Below are positions 9,531 through 18,887 of a stretch of DNA of 64,000 nt, in pieces. The notes under the pieces were generated by a model. That model searched no databases and was not told the origin of the DNA. It worked only from the letters and a program-made list of their open reading frames with translations. How positions within the stretch are numbered: the stretch's first letter is position 1; every line of letters begins with the position of its first letter. The stretch spans positions 62,001 through 126,000 of the forward strand of contig NZ_JBNJLT010000001.1 in the NCBI RefSeq assembly GCF_050113635.1, read 5' to 3'. This DNA comes from Marinimicrobium sp050113635. Lineage in GTDB: Bacteria; Pseudomonadota; Gammaproteobacteria; Pseudomonadales; Cellvibrionaceae. The translations under genes were made by a program, and so were the position numbers.

Positions 9531-9555
9531 AAAAAAGCCCCGAACCAGTCGGGGC
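9531..9555 (-). terminator. Rho-independent terminator of the xylanase gene
   Basis: A 7-bp perfect stem (GCCCCGA at 9537-9543 with TCGGGGC at 9549-9555) has a 5-base loop. On the minus strand it is followed directly by six T residues (9536-9531). It lies about 75 bp after the xylanase stop. Confidence 0.85.
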
Positions 9556-9628
9556 GAATGCTGCGTTAGGAGGACGCTCGTTGTTACAACACCGGTTACG
9601 TGTTGCTGAAAACCCAGTCAGGTAATCT

Positions 9629-11098
9629 TCAGCGGCGGGCGGAGCCCCACCGTGCGCTGGCGAGAAGCAGCAGCAATCCCAACCACCACACGCCTGTCGA
9701 ACCGCTGTTGCCTTTGGGCAGAGCGGACGGGGCAGGCGTATGCGTACCTTCTCCTACCACTTCAATATTGACTTGCTGAGGTTCGCTTTCCTCGTCACCC
9801 ACTGCCGCTACCAGTTCCAGCGTAAAGTTTTCTTCCGGCATCAGGCTTTGGCCATCCGCGAGGCTGAGTTCACCACTGTCACTCACCACAAAGACATTTT
9901 CCCCGGTGCCTCCGGTAATGCGCCAGCTATCGACCGGGCTGGAATCCTCGCCGTAGCAGTCCCACACCTGACCAAACGCCGTACCGGGTACGGAATCCAA
10001 AGGCGCCTCCAGAGCTTGCCCCGCAAAAATCGATGGGACACCGGTGCGCACACTGTCCATATAACAACGCAACCAGGCCATGGCCGGACGCTCGGAACCG
10101 TCTTCGTTGAGCAAAAACGCGTCTTCACGCCACAGGCCCGGGTTGTGGCCCCACAATGTCACGCCTTGAACAGACTCGTGCTCCCAGAAGATTGGAAATA
10201 CTCGGCGGTACTCCTCCAATTGCACCTGGTCGTCCGGGCCATCAATATCCATTTCCGTGATGTAGACGGGCAAGCCGCGCTCAGCCACCTGATTCAAATG
10301 ATCGCGAATATCTTCCGAGGACGTGTTCTGAGTGGAAAACGCGTGCGCCTGAATGCCTACCGCGTCCAGCAGGTCGTTTTCGACCAGCACGTCGATCAGT
10401 TCGAGATAACCGGTCAGCACATCATCGCTGCTGAGCACGTTGTATTCATTCACCATCAACGTGGAACCCGGGAAATAGGTTCTGCCCAGCTCAAAAGCTT
10501 CTACCGCCCAGTCCCAGCCAGTGGCACCGTCACCGCCCAATGCTTCCTTGTAATTACCGCCCTGGCCATTGTCATCGGGCTGATCCGGCGGATCGTTCAC
10601 CGGTTCGTTAAGCACTTCAATAAAATCGAACCGGCTTCCACCTTCGCCATCCTGATAGCGGTCGGACACGACAGTAAACCATTCATCAATCGCGGCGAGC
10701 TGAGCGGCCGCGTCAAGATCGGCCATCCACTGGGGTTGCTGGTTGCCCCACAACATGACGTGGAAACGGTAAGGAAAGCCGTTCTGTTCGGCAAACTCCA
10801 GAGACTCGTCAATGCCACCGGCCCAGCTGTTATCCCCATCGGCCGTGAACCAGGCGTCTTCATAGGCAGCGGGTTGTGTTTCCTGATTGGTCACCACGCC
10901 CCACTTGCCCGCGTTTTCGGACACCACCTGATTGAAATAATCGGTGAAGTAGTCGAGCTGGCTCGGCGAGTAGACACTACCGAGAAACTTATCCCGCCCG
11001 GCGGCCAGTGGTCCCGGCTCAGCTTCCTGCGCCTGAACAGACAGCGACAATGGCAACACCAACATCAAAGAGGTCAGGCTACGCTTGGAAAAATTCAT
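9629..11098 (-). CDS. Secreted GH10 endo-1,4-beta-xylanase with GlyGly-CTERM-like tail
   Basis: It is predicted to hydrolyse internal beta-1,4 bonds of xylan outside the cytoplasm. A signal peptide covers residues 1-23 (cleavage after VQA). The GH10 barrel follows, with the acid/base Glu165 in EVLNEPVNDP and the nucleophile Glu282 in VYITEMDIDG. After residue 380 comes a short beta-rich domain. The last 25 residues are a Gly/Ser stretch, a hydrophobic helix (WWLGLLLLLAS) and a basic end (ARWGSARR), the layout of rhombosortase-processed GlyGly-CTERM signals, so the enzyme is probably sorted by type II secretion. No xylan-related partner genes are adjacent. A terminator lies downstream. Confidence 0.92.
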   Translation of the reverse strand: MNFSKRSLTSLMLVLPLSLSVQAQEAEPGPLAAGRDKFLGSVYSPSQLDYFTDYFNQVVSENAGKWGVVTNQETQPAAYEDAWFTADGDNSWAGGIDESLEFAEQNGFPYRFHVMLWGNQQPQWMADLDAAAQLAAIDEWFTVVSDRYQDGEGGSRFDFIEVLNEPVNDPPDQPDDNGQGGNYKEALGGDGATGWDWAVEAFELGRTYFPGSTLMVNEYNVLSSDDVLTGYLELIDVLVENDLLDAVGIQAHAFSTQNTSSEDIRDHLNQVAERGLPVYITEMDIDGPDDQVQLEEYRRVFPIFWEHESVQGVTLWGHNPGLWREDAFLLNEDGSERPAMAWLRCYMDSVRTGVPSIFAGQALEAPLDSVPGTAFGQVWDCYGEDSSPVDSWRITGGTGENVFVVSDSGELSLADGQSLMPEENFTLELVAAVGDEESEPQQVNIEVVGEGTHTPAPSALPKGNSGSTGVWWLGLLLLLASARWGSARR

Positions 11099-11392
11099 AG
11101 GTCATTACTCCGATTATTGTTATAAAAACACCGCCTCATCGCGGGCGGGCGGCGACCAGAGCAAGGGGTACAAAGCCAGCGCGGAAACCAAGTCGCCCTC
11201 TCTACCGCCTTCTTTTGGTCACATGGACCAGAAGTTACGCCATCCAAGCCTTCGGGTCAACAAAAAAACGCCACTTTTTCACCCATACACTGGAAGACCC
11301 GGCACGAAAGCCACTGAAGCGGCTGATTTTCAACAGGTTTTCTGCTAGCGTGGACACTTCAGCCACCCCACAGAAATACCGATAACCGCCCC
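11099..11392. other. Divergent intergenic region, xylanase / bioA
   Basis: This 294-bp gap lies between the divergent xylanase and bioA genes and holds no gene that I can support. It carries a near-perfect 9-bp inverted repeat (listed separately). I saw no clear BirA operator upstream of bioA. Confidence 0.45.
11212..11234. promoter_or_regulatory. Inverted repeat upstream of the xylanase gene
   Basis: CTTTTGGTC and GACCAGAAG form an inverted repeat with eight of nine pairs matching and a 5-base spacer. It is about 115 bp upstream of the xylanase start and 160 bp upstream of bioA. It may be a regulator site or a transcript hairpin; the cognate protein is unknown. Confidence 0.35.
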
Positions 11393-12694
11393 ATGACCGA
11401 CACCACACCTCTGAGTAATGAGCAAATTCTGGCACTGGACCAACAGCATGTTTGGCACCCCTACTCGTCCTTCCTGAACCCCACACCTGTCTTTCCGGTA
11501 CAAAGCGCAAACGGCGTTTATCTCCACCTGAGCGATGGGCGTCGTCTGGTCGATGGAATGTCGTCCTGGTGGTGTCAATTGCACGGCTATAACCACCCGA
11601 GGCTGAATCAAGCCCTCTATGAACAGACCGAACACATGGCACACGTCATGTTTGGCGGCCTGACTCACGAACCCGCCGTGCGCCTGGCCAGCCGCTTGGT
11701 CGAGTTGACCCCCGAGGGGTTAAACAAAGTCTTTCTGGCCGATTCAGGTTCTGTATCGGTGGAAGTGGCGCTGAAGATGGCCATGCAATACTGGCACTCT
11801 CAAGGTCGACCGGATAAGCACCGCTTCCTGTCACTGCGGCGCGGTTACCACGGGGATACCTTTGGCGCCATGTCCGTGTGTGACCCCGTCACCGGCATGC
11901 ATCAATTGTTCAGCCATACGCTGGCGTCGCAAGTCTTCGCCCCTGAACCTCAATGTGGCTTTGATGAGCCGTGGGATGAACATGACATTCGGGATATGCA
12001 ACAGCGGCTGGAAGAACACAAGAATGAACTCGCCGCGGTCATTCTCGAACCCATTGTGCAGGGCGCGGGAGGCATGCGGTTTTATTCGCCCCACTATCTG
12101 AAGCGCGTGCGCGAACTGTGCGACGAGCACAATGTGTTATTAATTGCCGACGAAATTGCCACGGGTTTTGGGCGTACGGGCAAATTGTTCGCCTGCGAAC
12201 ACGCCGGGATCAGCCCGGATATCTTGTGCCTCGGCAAAGGATTAACCGGCGGCTACATGACACTGGCGGCCACACTGTGCAATGACACTGTGAGTGATGG
12301 CATTTGCCACGGCGAGGCGGGTGTCTTTATGCACGGCCCCACCTTCATGGGGAATCCGCTGGCCTGTGCGGTCGCCAATGCGAGCATCGACCTATTGCTG
12401 GAAAACGACTGGCGGGCGCAGGTCAGCGCCATTGAAAGCCAACTGCTGTCGGAGTTGGAAGCCTGTCGGGCACTGCCCGCTGTGGCGGAGGTGCGTGTGT
12501 TGGGTGCGATTGGCGTGGTAGAACTGCACGAACCGGTCGATATGAATGTGGTCCAACCACAGTTCGTTGAGCAGGGTATTTGGGTGCGTCCCTTTGGCAA
12601 GCTGGTGTACATCATGCCACCGTTTGTGATCACACCCGAGGAGTTGCGGCAATTAACGCAGGGGATTTACAGGGTGGTTTCGGCGCTGGGTTAA
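11393..12694 (+). CDS. bioA: Adenosylmethionine--8-amino-7-oxononanoate aminotransferase
   Basis: It transfers the amino group of S-adenosylmethionine to KAPA to give DAPA in biotin synthesis, using PLP. The protein is 433 residues, the normal length. The PLP lysine is Lys282 in CLGKGLTGGYM. Other family blocks are MSSWWCQLHGYNHP, SGSVSVEVALKMA and the acidic PLP-ring contact in LIADEIATGFGRTG. It stands alone here, without bioB, bioF, bioC or bioD. Its last four bases overlap the 3' end of the convergent trpS gene. Confidence 0.95.
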   Translation: MTDTTPLSNEQILALDQQHVWHPYSSFLNPTPVFPVQSANGVYLHLSDGRRLVDGMSSWWCQLHGYNHPRLNQALYEQTEHMAHVMFGGLTHEPAVRLASRLVELTPEGLNKVFLADSGSVSVEVALKMAMQYWHSQGRPDKHRFLSLRRGYHGDTFGAMSVCDPVTGMHQLFSHTLASQVFAPEPQCGFDEPWDEHDIRDMQQRLEEHKNELAAVILEPIVQGAGGMRFYSPHYLKRVRELCDEHNVLLIADEIATGFGRTGKLFACEHAGISPDILCLGKGLTGGYMTLAATLCNDTVSDGICHGEAGVFMHGPTFMGNPLACAVANASIDLLLENDWRAQVSAIESQLLSELEACRALPAVAEVRVLGAIGVVELHEPVDMNVVQPQFVEQGIWVRPFGKLVYIMPPFVITPEELRQLTQGIYRVVSALG

Positions 12695-13698
12695 CCCAGC
12701 GGCCGAATGCCTACCGCTTCGCGCAATTTTTCCAGTAACGGCTGGCTGTGCTGTCTCGCACGCACGGCGCCCGCTTGCAGTACCTCTTCAATGTGACCCG
12801 GGTTATTCATCAACGCTTCATAGCGCTCGCGGGCGTCACCGATGTGCTCGTTGACCAACTCAAACAATTGTTTTTTCGCCTCACCCCAGGCAATGCCATC
12901 GGCAAACGCCTGTTGCATTTCCGCCGTTTGCTCCGGGGTTGCAAACGCCCGCCAGATTTGAAAGACGGTGGAATCATCCGGGTCTTTGGGCTCGCCGGGT
13001 TCCAGCAAGTTGGTTTTGATTTTGTTGATGTGCTTCTTGAGTTTTTTCTCCGGCAGGAACAGCGGAATGGTGTTGCCGTAGCTTTTACTCATTTTGCGCC
13101 CATCAAGCCCCTGCAATACGGAGACGTGTTCGTCTACCCGCGCTTCGGGCAGTACAAAATGCTCCCCGTAATGATGGTTAAATCGCGCAGCGATATCCCG
13201 GGCCATTTCCACGTGCTGAATCTGGTCCTTGCCCACCGGCACTTCATTGGCATTAAACATCAGGATATCGGCCGCCATCAGCACCGGATAGGAATACAAC
13301 CCCATAGTGACACCGAAGTCCGGATCCTCACCCGCTTCCAGATTGGCCGCCACCGCCGCTTTGTAGGCATGAGCACGATTCATCAAACCTTTAGCGGCCA
13401 TGCAGGTGAGCAGCCAGCACAGCTCGGGAATTTCCGGAATATCCGACTGACGGTAGAAAACCGCGCGGTCAGTATCCAATCCCAATGCCAGCCAGGTCGC
13501 GGCAATTTCGCGAGTGGATTGATGCACTTGCTCCGCATCCTGGCACTTGATCAGCGCGTGGTAGTTAGCCAGAAAGTAAAATGATTCGGCATCCTCACGC
13601 TGGCTTGCTTCAATGGCGGGACGAATAGCGCCCACGTAATTGCCCAGATGCGGTGTGCCTGTGGTGGTAATGCCGGTAAGAATCCGCTGTTTGCTCAT
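12691..13698 (-). CDS. trpS: Tryptophanyl-tRNA synthetase
   Basis: It charges tRNA-Trp. The protein is 335 residues (E. coli 334) with class I signatures: TPHLGN (HIGH-like) at residues 15-20 and KMSKS at 202-206. The start ATG at 13696-13698 gives MSKQRILTGITTTGTPHLGN. The gene converges on bioA with a 4-bp overlap of coding ends. Confidence 0.97.
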   Translation of the reverse strand: MSKQRILTGITTTGTPHLGNYVGAIRPAIEASQREDAESFYFLANYHALIKCQDAEQVHQSTREIAATWLALGLDTDRAVFYRQSDIPEIPELCWLLTCMAAKGLMNRAHAYKAAVAANLEAGEDPDFGVTMGLYSYPVLMAADILMFNANEVPVGKDQIQHVEMARDIAARFNHHYGEHFVLPEARVDEHVSVLQGLDGRKMSKSYGNTIPLFLPEKKLKKHINKIKTNLLEPGEPKDPDDSTVFQIWRAFATPEQTAEMQQAFADGIAWGEAKKQLFELVNEHIGDARERYEALMNNPGHIEEVLQAGAVRARQHSQPLLEKLREAVGIRPLG

Positions 13699-13781
13699 GA
13701 TGTCATGCCATCGTTGGCGTCGGTTGGTTTAGGAAAAGCCGCTATGATACAGGCTGCCCGACAGGTTGTGCACCCAAGGGG

Positions 13782-14924
13782 TCATTTTTTCGCCTCTCGC
13801 ATTTTCGTTTCTCGCACCATACCGGTAATCACGTTCTGGTAAGCGTCCCGCCACTTTGCTTCGTGCAAAAAGCGAATATCCGGCACCGACATTCTGCGCG
13901 TTTCCCGGAATTGGCAATAACACTCAAGCAGAGCATCGGCGAATGCTTCGGCTTCCCGCTCGGGGTGCTCCTCGTGGCTGCGATAACAAAACGCGGGTGG
14001 AAACCACTCGGGATAGGCCTGTCGGGCCGGGACTATAGGACGACACCCCGCCGCTACCGCTTCCAACACTGACAGCCCCTGAAAATCGTGCAGAGCGGTG
14101 GACAAAACAACGTGGCTGTCGGCGAGCCGTTGACGATACTCGCTCTGCGAGTGCACGTACCCCCATTGGCCCAGGGCACCCTGTTGCGTTAATAACGCTT
14201 TTAGCGCGTCAAACACCGGCGGCTGTTCACGAAATTGTTGGCCAACCACATGCACGGTGATGGCGGGCTCCGAGTCGCCACATCGATCAAAAAAACATTG
14301 CAAGCCTTTCAGCAACCGGTCCGGTGCCTTGTCGTATTCCCAGCGATGATTCCAGACAAGCGACAAGCGTCCGTCGCGAGCAGCCCGGTTTTGGACAAAA
14401 CACCCAGCCTCCACCGGTACAGGAAGCACCTCGCTGCGCTCCCTTAACTGGGTCAATACCTGCGGAGGGATGGCATCTGGCAATTGATGAAACAAAGCTT
14501 CTGCGCCAGAGAGAAAACTGTCCCTATTGTAAGCGGAGTTGAAGGCAATGCGATCCGCACTCAGGGCGCTGTAAAGATTGATCAGCTGAGGCTCTACATC
14601 GGCCCGCTGATGGTGCCTTTGCGGATAGGCGAATTGATTCTCGTGAAAATAGACCAGCGTCGGAACAGCAGCAAGCGAAGGCACCAGACCCCGCAACGTG
14701 GCCAGATCCACCATCGAAGTGGCCACCACCGCATCGTAAGATTGCTGCAATGTGGACGCATCACGATACGCCCAGAGAAAACCGCCACCGCGCATGCGCC
14801 ATTTGAAATGCCGCGGTGGCTGGTGCAGCACAGTCCACTGCCAGTGGGGGAGAAGCTGCACAAGGGACTGTCGCCAGCGCCGGTGACTGGGCGCATCGTA
14901 GCCCGATAGCAGGAGGACGCGCAT
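13782..14924 (-). CDS. tRNA-queuosine alpha-mannosyltransferase-like glycosyltransferase (DUF3524)
   Basis: A 380-residue GT-B-fold glycosyltransferase. The N-terminus carries the family-specific block LLLSGYDAPSHRRWR and later YFHENQFAYPQ, as in the DUF3524/GTDC1 family, whose animal and bacterial members mannosylate queuosine in tRNA-Asp. The C-terminal half has the nucleotide-sugar domain, with FQGLSVLEAVAAGCRPIVP as the acidic donor-binding segment. It shares one base with the stop of the upstream cNMP-domain gene (TGATG), so the two are translationally coupled. The tRNA role comes from family knowledge. No queuosine synthesis genes are visible nearby. Confidence 0.8.
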   Translation of the reverse strand: MRVLLLSGYDAPSHRRWRQSLVQLLPHWQWTVLHQPPRHFKWRMRGGGFLWAYRDASTLQQSYDAVVATSMVDLATLRGLVPSLAAVPTLVYFHENQFAYPQRHHQRADVEPQLINLYSALSADRIAFNSAYNRDSFLSGAEALFHQLPDAIPPQVLTQLRERSEVLPVPVEAGCFVQNRAARDGRLSLVWNHRWEYDKAPDRLLKGLQCFFDRCGDSEPAITVHVVGQQFREQPPVFDALKALLTQQGALGQWGYVHSQSEYRQRLADSHVVLSTALHDFQGLSVLEAVAAGCRPIVPARQAYPEWFPPAFCYRSHEEHPEREAEAFADALLECYCQFRETRRMSVPDIRFLHEAKWRDAYQNVITGMVRETKMREAKK

Positions 14925-15946
14925 CAGGCGGATGAGGAACTGTACAGGGTGGCGGCCCCCTCCAGCAGGTAAACATCCAGACCCGCTTGCGCGAGCAACT
15001 GCACCGCCACGTGGCTGCGACGACCGGCATCATCCGTTACAACATAAGCCGTTCCCCTGTCCAGCTCCCCGAGCATCTGTCGCAGCTGGCCCAGTGGCAC
15101 GTTACGGCTGTCGGGACACTTCCCGAACCGGCGCTCTACGGCAAGACGCACATCGACTACTTGCACAGGCCCCAGTTCGGCGCGCCGCGTTTCCCATTCG
15201 GAGGCCGGCAACGTTTTGATGACGGGCTCCTGAAGAAGCGTTTTGAAATCAGCTTTTTCCAGACGCATCAGACGACCAGACGTCAACATCGTTACGTTGG
15301 CGTTCCGGGTGGTTTCACCGGCCAGCGCCTCTTCACCAAAATAATGGCCGGCCCTTAGCTCCGCCAACGGCTTGCCCGCCTTGTTGGTGACTTCGGCACG
15401 ACCGGATTCCAGCACGTAGAAATAATCACCCAGCTCGCCTTCGCGCACGATCAGGTCGCCTTTGCGGACATCCACTTCGTCGAAACGCACAAACAGTTGC
15501 TGGATGTGGCTCGGTGGGATACGGGTAAACAACGGGGATTCCAACAGGCAGGACATCCAGTCGTGTTCGTCAGCCACCGGACCATCCGGGTGGTCGCCGC
15601 TCTGGCTCCAGGCCATCACCAGATCGAGAAAATCCCGCTCCAGACGCAGTAACGTGACATCCGTTTTGGCGACGGCGGAGGCCTGGGTGGGAGACTGATC
15701 CGTTAACGGCAGGCGAGCCTCTTGGCTGCCTGCCACCAATCGACGGCTTTGAAACTGCACATCAATCAGATCCACTTCACCATCGAGCAGGTAAAACCGA
15801 TCCTCAAGCGTCTTTCCCCGCTTGAAGATTAACGTTCCTTTGGTCACATGCTCGCTTTGCGCCTTCTGCACCACTTGATCAAGGTATTCCTCTGACAAGT
15901 GCTCAAAGGGCGTGAATGATCGCAAACTGCTCCGCTGAAGGGTCAT
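14924..15946 (-). CDS. Two cyclic-nucleotide-binding domains fused to a degenerate rhodanese domain
   Basis: A 340-residue predicted cytoplasmic protein. Residues about 12-110 form a first, weakly conserved cNMP-binding fold. Residues about 130-240 form a second with the phosphate-binding cassette YFGEEALAGETTRNANV, so only the second looks competent to bind nucleotide. Residues about 255-340 are rhodanese-like (VVDVRLAVERRFG, then VVTDDAGRRS). Where active rhodaneses have the catalytic Cys of CxxGxR, this protein has Asp305, so sulfur transfer is unlikely. There is no HTH domain, so it is not a CRP-type regulator. It is coupled by overlapping stop and start codons to the downstream glycosyltransferase. 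Confidence 0.82.
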   Translation of the reverse strand: MTLQRSSLRSFTPFEHLSEEYLDQVVQKAQSEHVTKGTLIFKRGKTLEDRFYLLDGEVDLIDVQFQSRRLVAGSQEARLPLTDQSPTQASAVAKTDVTLLRLERDFLDLVMAWSQSGDHPDGPVADEHDWMSCLLESPLFTRIPPSHIQQLFVRFDEVDVRKGDLIVREGELGDYFYVLESGRAEVTNKAGKPLAELRAGHYFGEEALAGETTRNANVTMLTSGRLMRLEKADFKTLLQEPVIKTLPASEWETRRAELGPVQVVDVRLAVERRFGKCPDSRNVPLGQLRQMLGELDRGTAYVVTDDAGRRSHVAVQLLAQAGLDVYLLEGAATLYSSSSA

Positions 15947-15975
15947 ACAAACCTTACCTTCTCCAAACCCGCGGC

Positions 15976-16677
15976 TTAAAACAAGTTGGGAATATTAATA
16001 CCAATGGTGTAGGCGGTTTCATCCCATTGGGTGTCCCGCGCCACACCGAGATCCAGTGTCCAGCGGGTGCTGCCAATGGGCATGCGCGCACCGGCAGCAA
16101 AAACCGGGTCGGAGCGCCATTCGTTATCGGCCATCTCCAAAATCCACACGGGTCCTGTGAGAGGCTTCAGAGTAGCCGCTACGCCCCAATTGGCGTAAGT
16201 GTCATCCAGTACTCTGTCGTGAGTCAGCCCGCCATTGAAATGCACGGTGAGATTCTCCAGAGGCTGGACGCTCAAGGGCAGGTTCACGTAGAACTTGCCG
16301 AATTCATCGCTCAACAGCGAATACTGGGTGCCCGCCGAAACCGCGAGGGTTGGGCCACTGCTGGTAGACCAGAGCACGCGCTTGTACTGCAGGCCAACGG
16401 CTTCGGTCTCGCTGTCGCTAATGTTGTATCGCACCGGCATTGACCATTCGGAAGCACCGGTGAAATTACAGGTGGGAACCGCTGTCGCGACGGTGTTGGG
16501 GTCCAGGCGGGTAACCCAGGTCTCCAGCTCACAATTGGACGGCGGTGCAATACTCGCATCGTCCACCATAAAGTGACCGCCGTTCGCACCGGCGGTCAAC
16601 GACGTCGACGCCGTTCCCAGCGCCATGATCAACGATAATAACCAGCGGTATCTCGCGGGCAAGAGTCTCGCAGGCAT
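15976..16677 (-). CDS. Conserved exported protein, probable outer-membrane beta-barrel
   Basis: I do not recognise a named family. The 233-residue protein has an N-terminal hydrophobic signal (about residues 8-31). Alternating polar/hydrophobic strands follow, and it ends in IGINIPNLF, whose terminal Phe is typical of beta-barrel outer-membrane proteins. Two cysteines (in PPSNCELETW and AVPTCNFTG) could form a disulfide. It sits between apeB and the cNMP-domain gene on the same strand (gaps of 15 and 29 bp), so co-transcription is likely, but no functional link is evident. Confidence 0.6.
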   Translation of the reverse strand: MPARLLPARYRWLLSLIMALGTASTSLTAGANGGHFMVDDASIAPPSNCELETWVTRLDPNTVATAVPTCNFTGASEWSMPVRYNISDSETEAVGLQYKRVLWSTSSGPTLAVSAGTQYSLLSDEFGKFYVNLPLSVQPLENLTVHFNGGLTHDRVLDDTYANWGVAATLKPLTGPVWILEMADNEWRSDPVFAAGARMPIGSTRWTLDLGVARDTQWDETAYTIGINIPNLF

Positions 16678-16692
16678 AGGTTTCTCCCTGTG

Positions 16693-18033
16693 TCAGGACC
16701 GTCCCGGGGGGTACGGATAGCGATAGAATTCATTCAGTATATGGTGTAAGGCCAGCGCGTCATCACGACCGGCAAGCTCCCGAATCGAGTGCATGGCAAA
16801 AGTGGGCACACCGACATCCAGTGTTTTGACCCCGACTTCGGCCGAGGTAATCGGCCCGATGGTACTGCCACACTCCATATCCGACCGGGAAACGAAGGTT
16901 TGGACCGAAACGCCTGCGCGTGCCGCCAGATCACGAAACACCGCACTGCTTTCACTGGTGGTCGCGTAACGCTGGTTGGCGTTCACTTTAATCACCGGTC
17001 CACGATTGAGTCTGGGGCCATGTTGCTCATCGTGGCGATCAGCAAAATTGGGGTGAACACCGTGGGCGTTATCCGCCGAAATCATCAGTGAGGCATCCAG
17101 CGCGCGTAGCCTGGTTTCCGTTTCCGGCAGCAAGCGCTCGAGAAACTGCTGCAGCATCGGGCCTTTGGCCCCACACGCCGAGGCACTGCCCACCTCTTCG
17201 TGATCATTACACACCAGCAAAGCGCTATGCCGACCATCGGCCTGTAAGAGACTTTGCAGCCCCACGTAACAGCTGAGCAGATTATCCAGTCTCGCGCTGG
17301 CGATAAAATCCTGGCTCAGCCCCACCATGGCCGGGCTCTGGGTGTCGTAAAGTGCGATTTCAAAGTCCAGCACTTCATCCACTGCCAGCCCATCGTGCTC
17401 ACTGAGTATCTGTGTCTTGAGTCGTTCGCGAAACGCGGGTTGATCGGCTTCCGGTGTATCAACCAGCAGCAGTGGCGGCAACTCTTTCTGCGCATTGATA
17501 CTGCGCTGACGGTTTGCCTCCCGATCCAAATGAATGGCCAGACTTGGAATAATCGCGATGGGCGCTTTGAAATCAACCAACGTACTGCGCACACGCCCTT
17601 CCTGATCGCGGTAGCTGACCCGCCCCGCCAGGGATAAATCACGGTCAAACCAGGGGGCCAGCAAGGCCCCACCGTACACTTCCACCCCGAGCTGACTGTA
17701 GCCCTGACGGGAGAGTTCAGGCTGGGGTTTCACTTTCAGGCAAGGGCTGTCGGTATGGGCACCCACCATGCGAATGCCTTGCTCTACCGGGCTTTCGCTG
17801 CCGTACACAAACGCAATGATAGAGGAATCATTTCGCGTCACCCAGTATTTACCACCGGGCTCAAGTCGCCAGCTGTCGCCCTCTCGCAATGGCTGGAAAC
17901 CCGCGAGAGTGAGTGCTTCCACCATTTTAGCCACAGCGTGGTACGGGGTGGGTGATTCGCGCAAGAAATTCAGTAGCCCTTCGTTGAAAACAGGGCCATT
18001 GAAAACAGGAGCGCTGGAGGACGGGTCAGTCAT
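16693..18033 (-). CDS. apeB: M18 family aminopeptidase
   Basis: A 446-residue zinc aminopeptidase of family M18 (ApeB/DAP2 type), probably cytoplasmic. The metal-ligand and catalytic blocks are visible: MVGAHTDSPCLKVKP, LLVCNDHEEVGSASACGAKG and the C-terminal VPTFAMHSIRELAG, with ISADNAHGVHPNF and SDMECGSTIGPITSA between them. The N-terminus has a duplicated FNGPVFN-like stretch, which makes the exact start slightly uncertain. Confidence 0.93.
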   Translation of the reverse strand: MTDPSSSAPVFNGPVFNEGLLNFLRESPTPYHAVAKMVEALTLAGFQPLREGDSWRLEPGGKYWVTRNDSSIIAFVYGSESPVEQGIRMVGAHTDSPCLKVKPQPELSRQGYSQLGVEVYGGALLAPWFDRDLSLAGRVSYRDQEGRVRSTLVDFKAPIAIIPSLAIHLDREANRQRSINAQKELPPLLLVDTPEADQPAFRERLKTQILSEHDGLAVDEVLDFEIALYDTQSPAMVGLSQDFIASARLDNLLSCYVGLQSLLQADGRHSALLVCNDHEEVGSASACGAKGPMLQQFLERLLPETETRLRALDASLMISADNAHGVHPNFADRHDEQHGPRLNRGPVIKVNANQRYATTSESSAVFRDLAARAGVSVQTFVSRSDMECGSTIGPITSAEVGVKTLDVGVPTFAMHSIRELAGRDDALALHHILNEFYRYPYPPGRS

Positions 18034-18072
18034 AACATTCCATCATTGAGTGATTCAGAAAAGCCGTCGGTG

Positions 18073-18876
18073 TTACGACAACGCTACCCAGAGCAGCACA
18101 CCCCCGAGCAGCAGGCGATAAACAACGAACGGCTGCATACCAATACGACTGATATACTGCATGAAATAGTGAATACAGACAAACGCACTGAGGCCAGCCA
18201 GCGCCGCGCCCATTAATAAATCGCCCCAGGGCGCGCCATCACTTTGCAACCAGAGTTGAAGGGCTTTATAACCACCGCTCAAGGCAATAATGGGCACCGA
18301 AAGCAGGAATGAGAAACGCGCGGCATCGTGACGGGTGAAACCCAGTAGCAACGCCGCTGTGATGGTGATGCCGGAGCGCGAGGTACCAGGAATCAGTGCC
18401 AGCATCTGGGCCAGACCAACGATAAGCGCCGCTTTCCAAGTCATATCCATCAAGGAATGCACACGAGCGCCCCGCCAGTCAGCCCACCCCAACGCCAAAC
18501 CGAATACAATGGTGGTCGTGGCCAGCACCAGTGTCGTGCGCAGATGCGTTTCAATCAATGAGTCCAACAGCAGACCCGCCAGAGCGGTCGGCACGGTAGC
18601 CATGATGACAAACCAGGCGAGCCGACTGTGCTCCGTCGCCTGACGTTGTCCGGAGACCTGACCCAGCCAATCGCGCCCCATCTCCCAAAGACTGTTTCGG
18701 AAGTAAGTTACCACCGCCAGCAGGGTTCCGACATGAACCGCCACATCAAACGCCAGCCCCTGATCTTCCCAGCCCAATAAGGCGGCAGGCAGCAACAAAT
18801 GCCCCGAGCTTGAGATGGGCAAAAACTCCGTAACGCCCTGAATCAGCGCCAGCACCGCAATGTGTAGCCATTCCAC
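18073..18876 (-). CDS. uppP: Undecaprenyl-diphosphatase (UppP/BacA)
   Basis: An integral inner-membrane enzyme that recycles undecaprenyl pyrophosphate to the monophosphate carrier lipid for cell-wall synthesis. The 267-residue protein is hydrophobic throughout, with the two family motifs GVTEFLPISSSGHLLL (near the N-terminus) and PGTSRSGIT. Its start lies 11 bp from the tsaB stop, so it is probably expressed with tsaB. Confidence 0.95.
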   Translation of the reverse strand: MEWLHIAVLALIQGVTEFLPISSSGHLLLPAALLGWEDQGLAFDVAVHVGTLLAVVTYFRNSLWEMGRDWLGQVSGQRQATEHSRLAWFVIMATVPTALAGLLLDSLIETHLRTTLVLATTTIVFGLALGWADWRGARVHSLMDMTWKAALIVGLAQMLALIPGTSRSGITITAALLLGFTRHDAARFSFLLSVPIIALSGGYKALQLWLQSDGAPWGDLLMGAALAGLSAFVCIHYFMQYISRIGMQPFVVYRLLLGGVLLWVALS

Positions 18877-18887
18877 GTAGTTTTACC

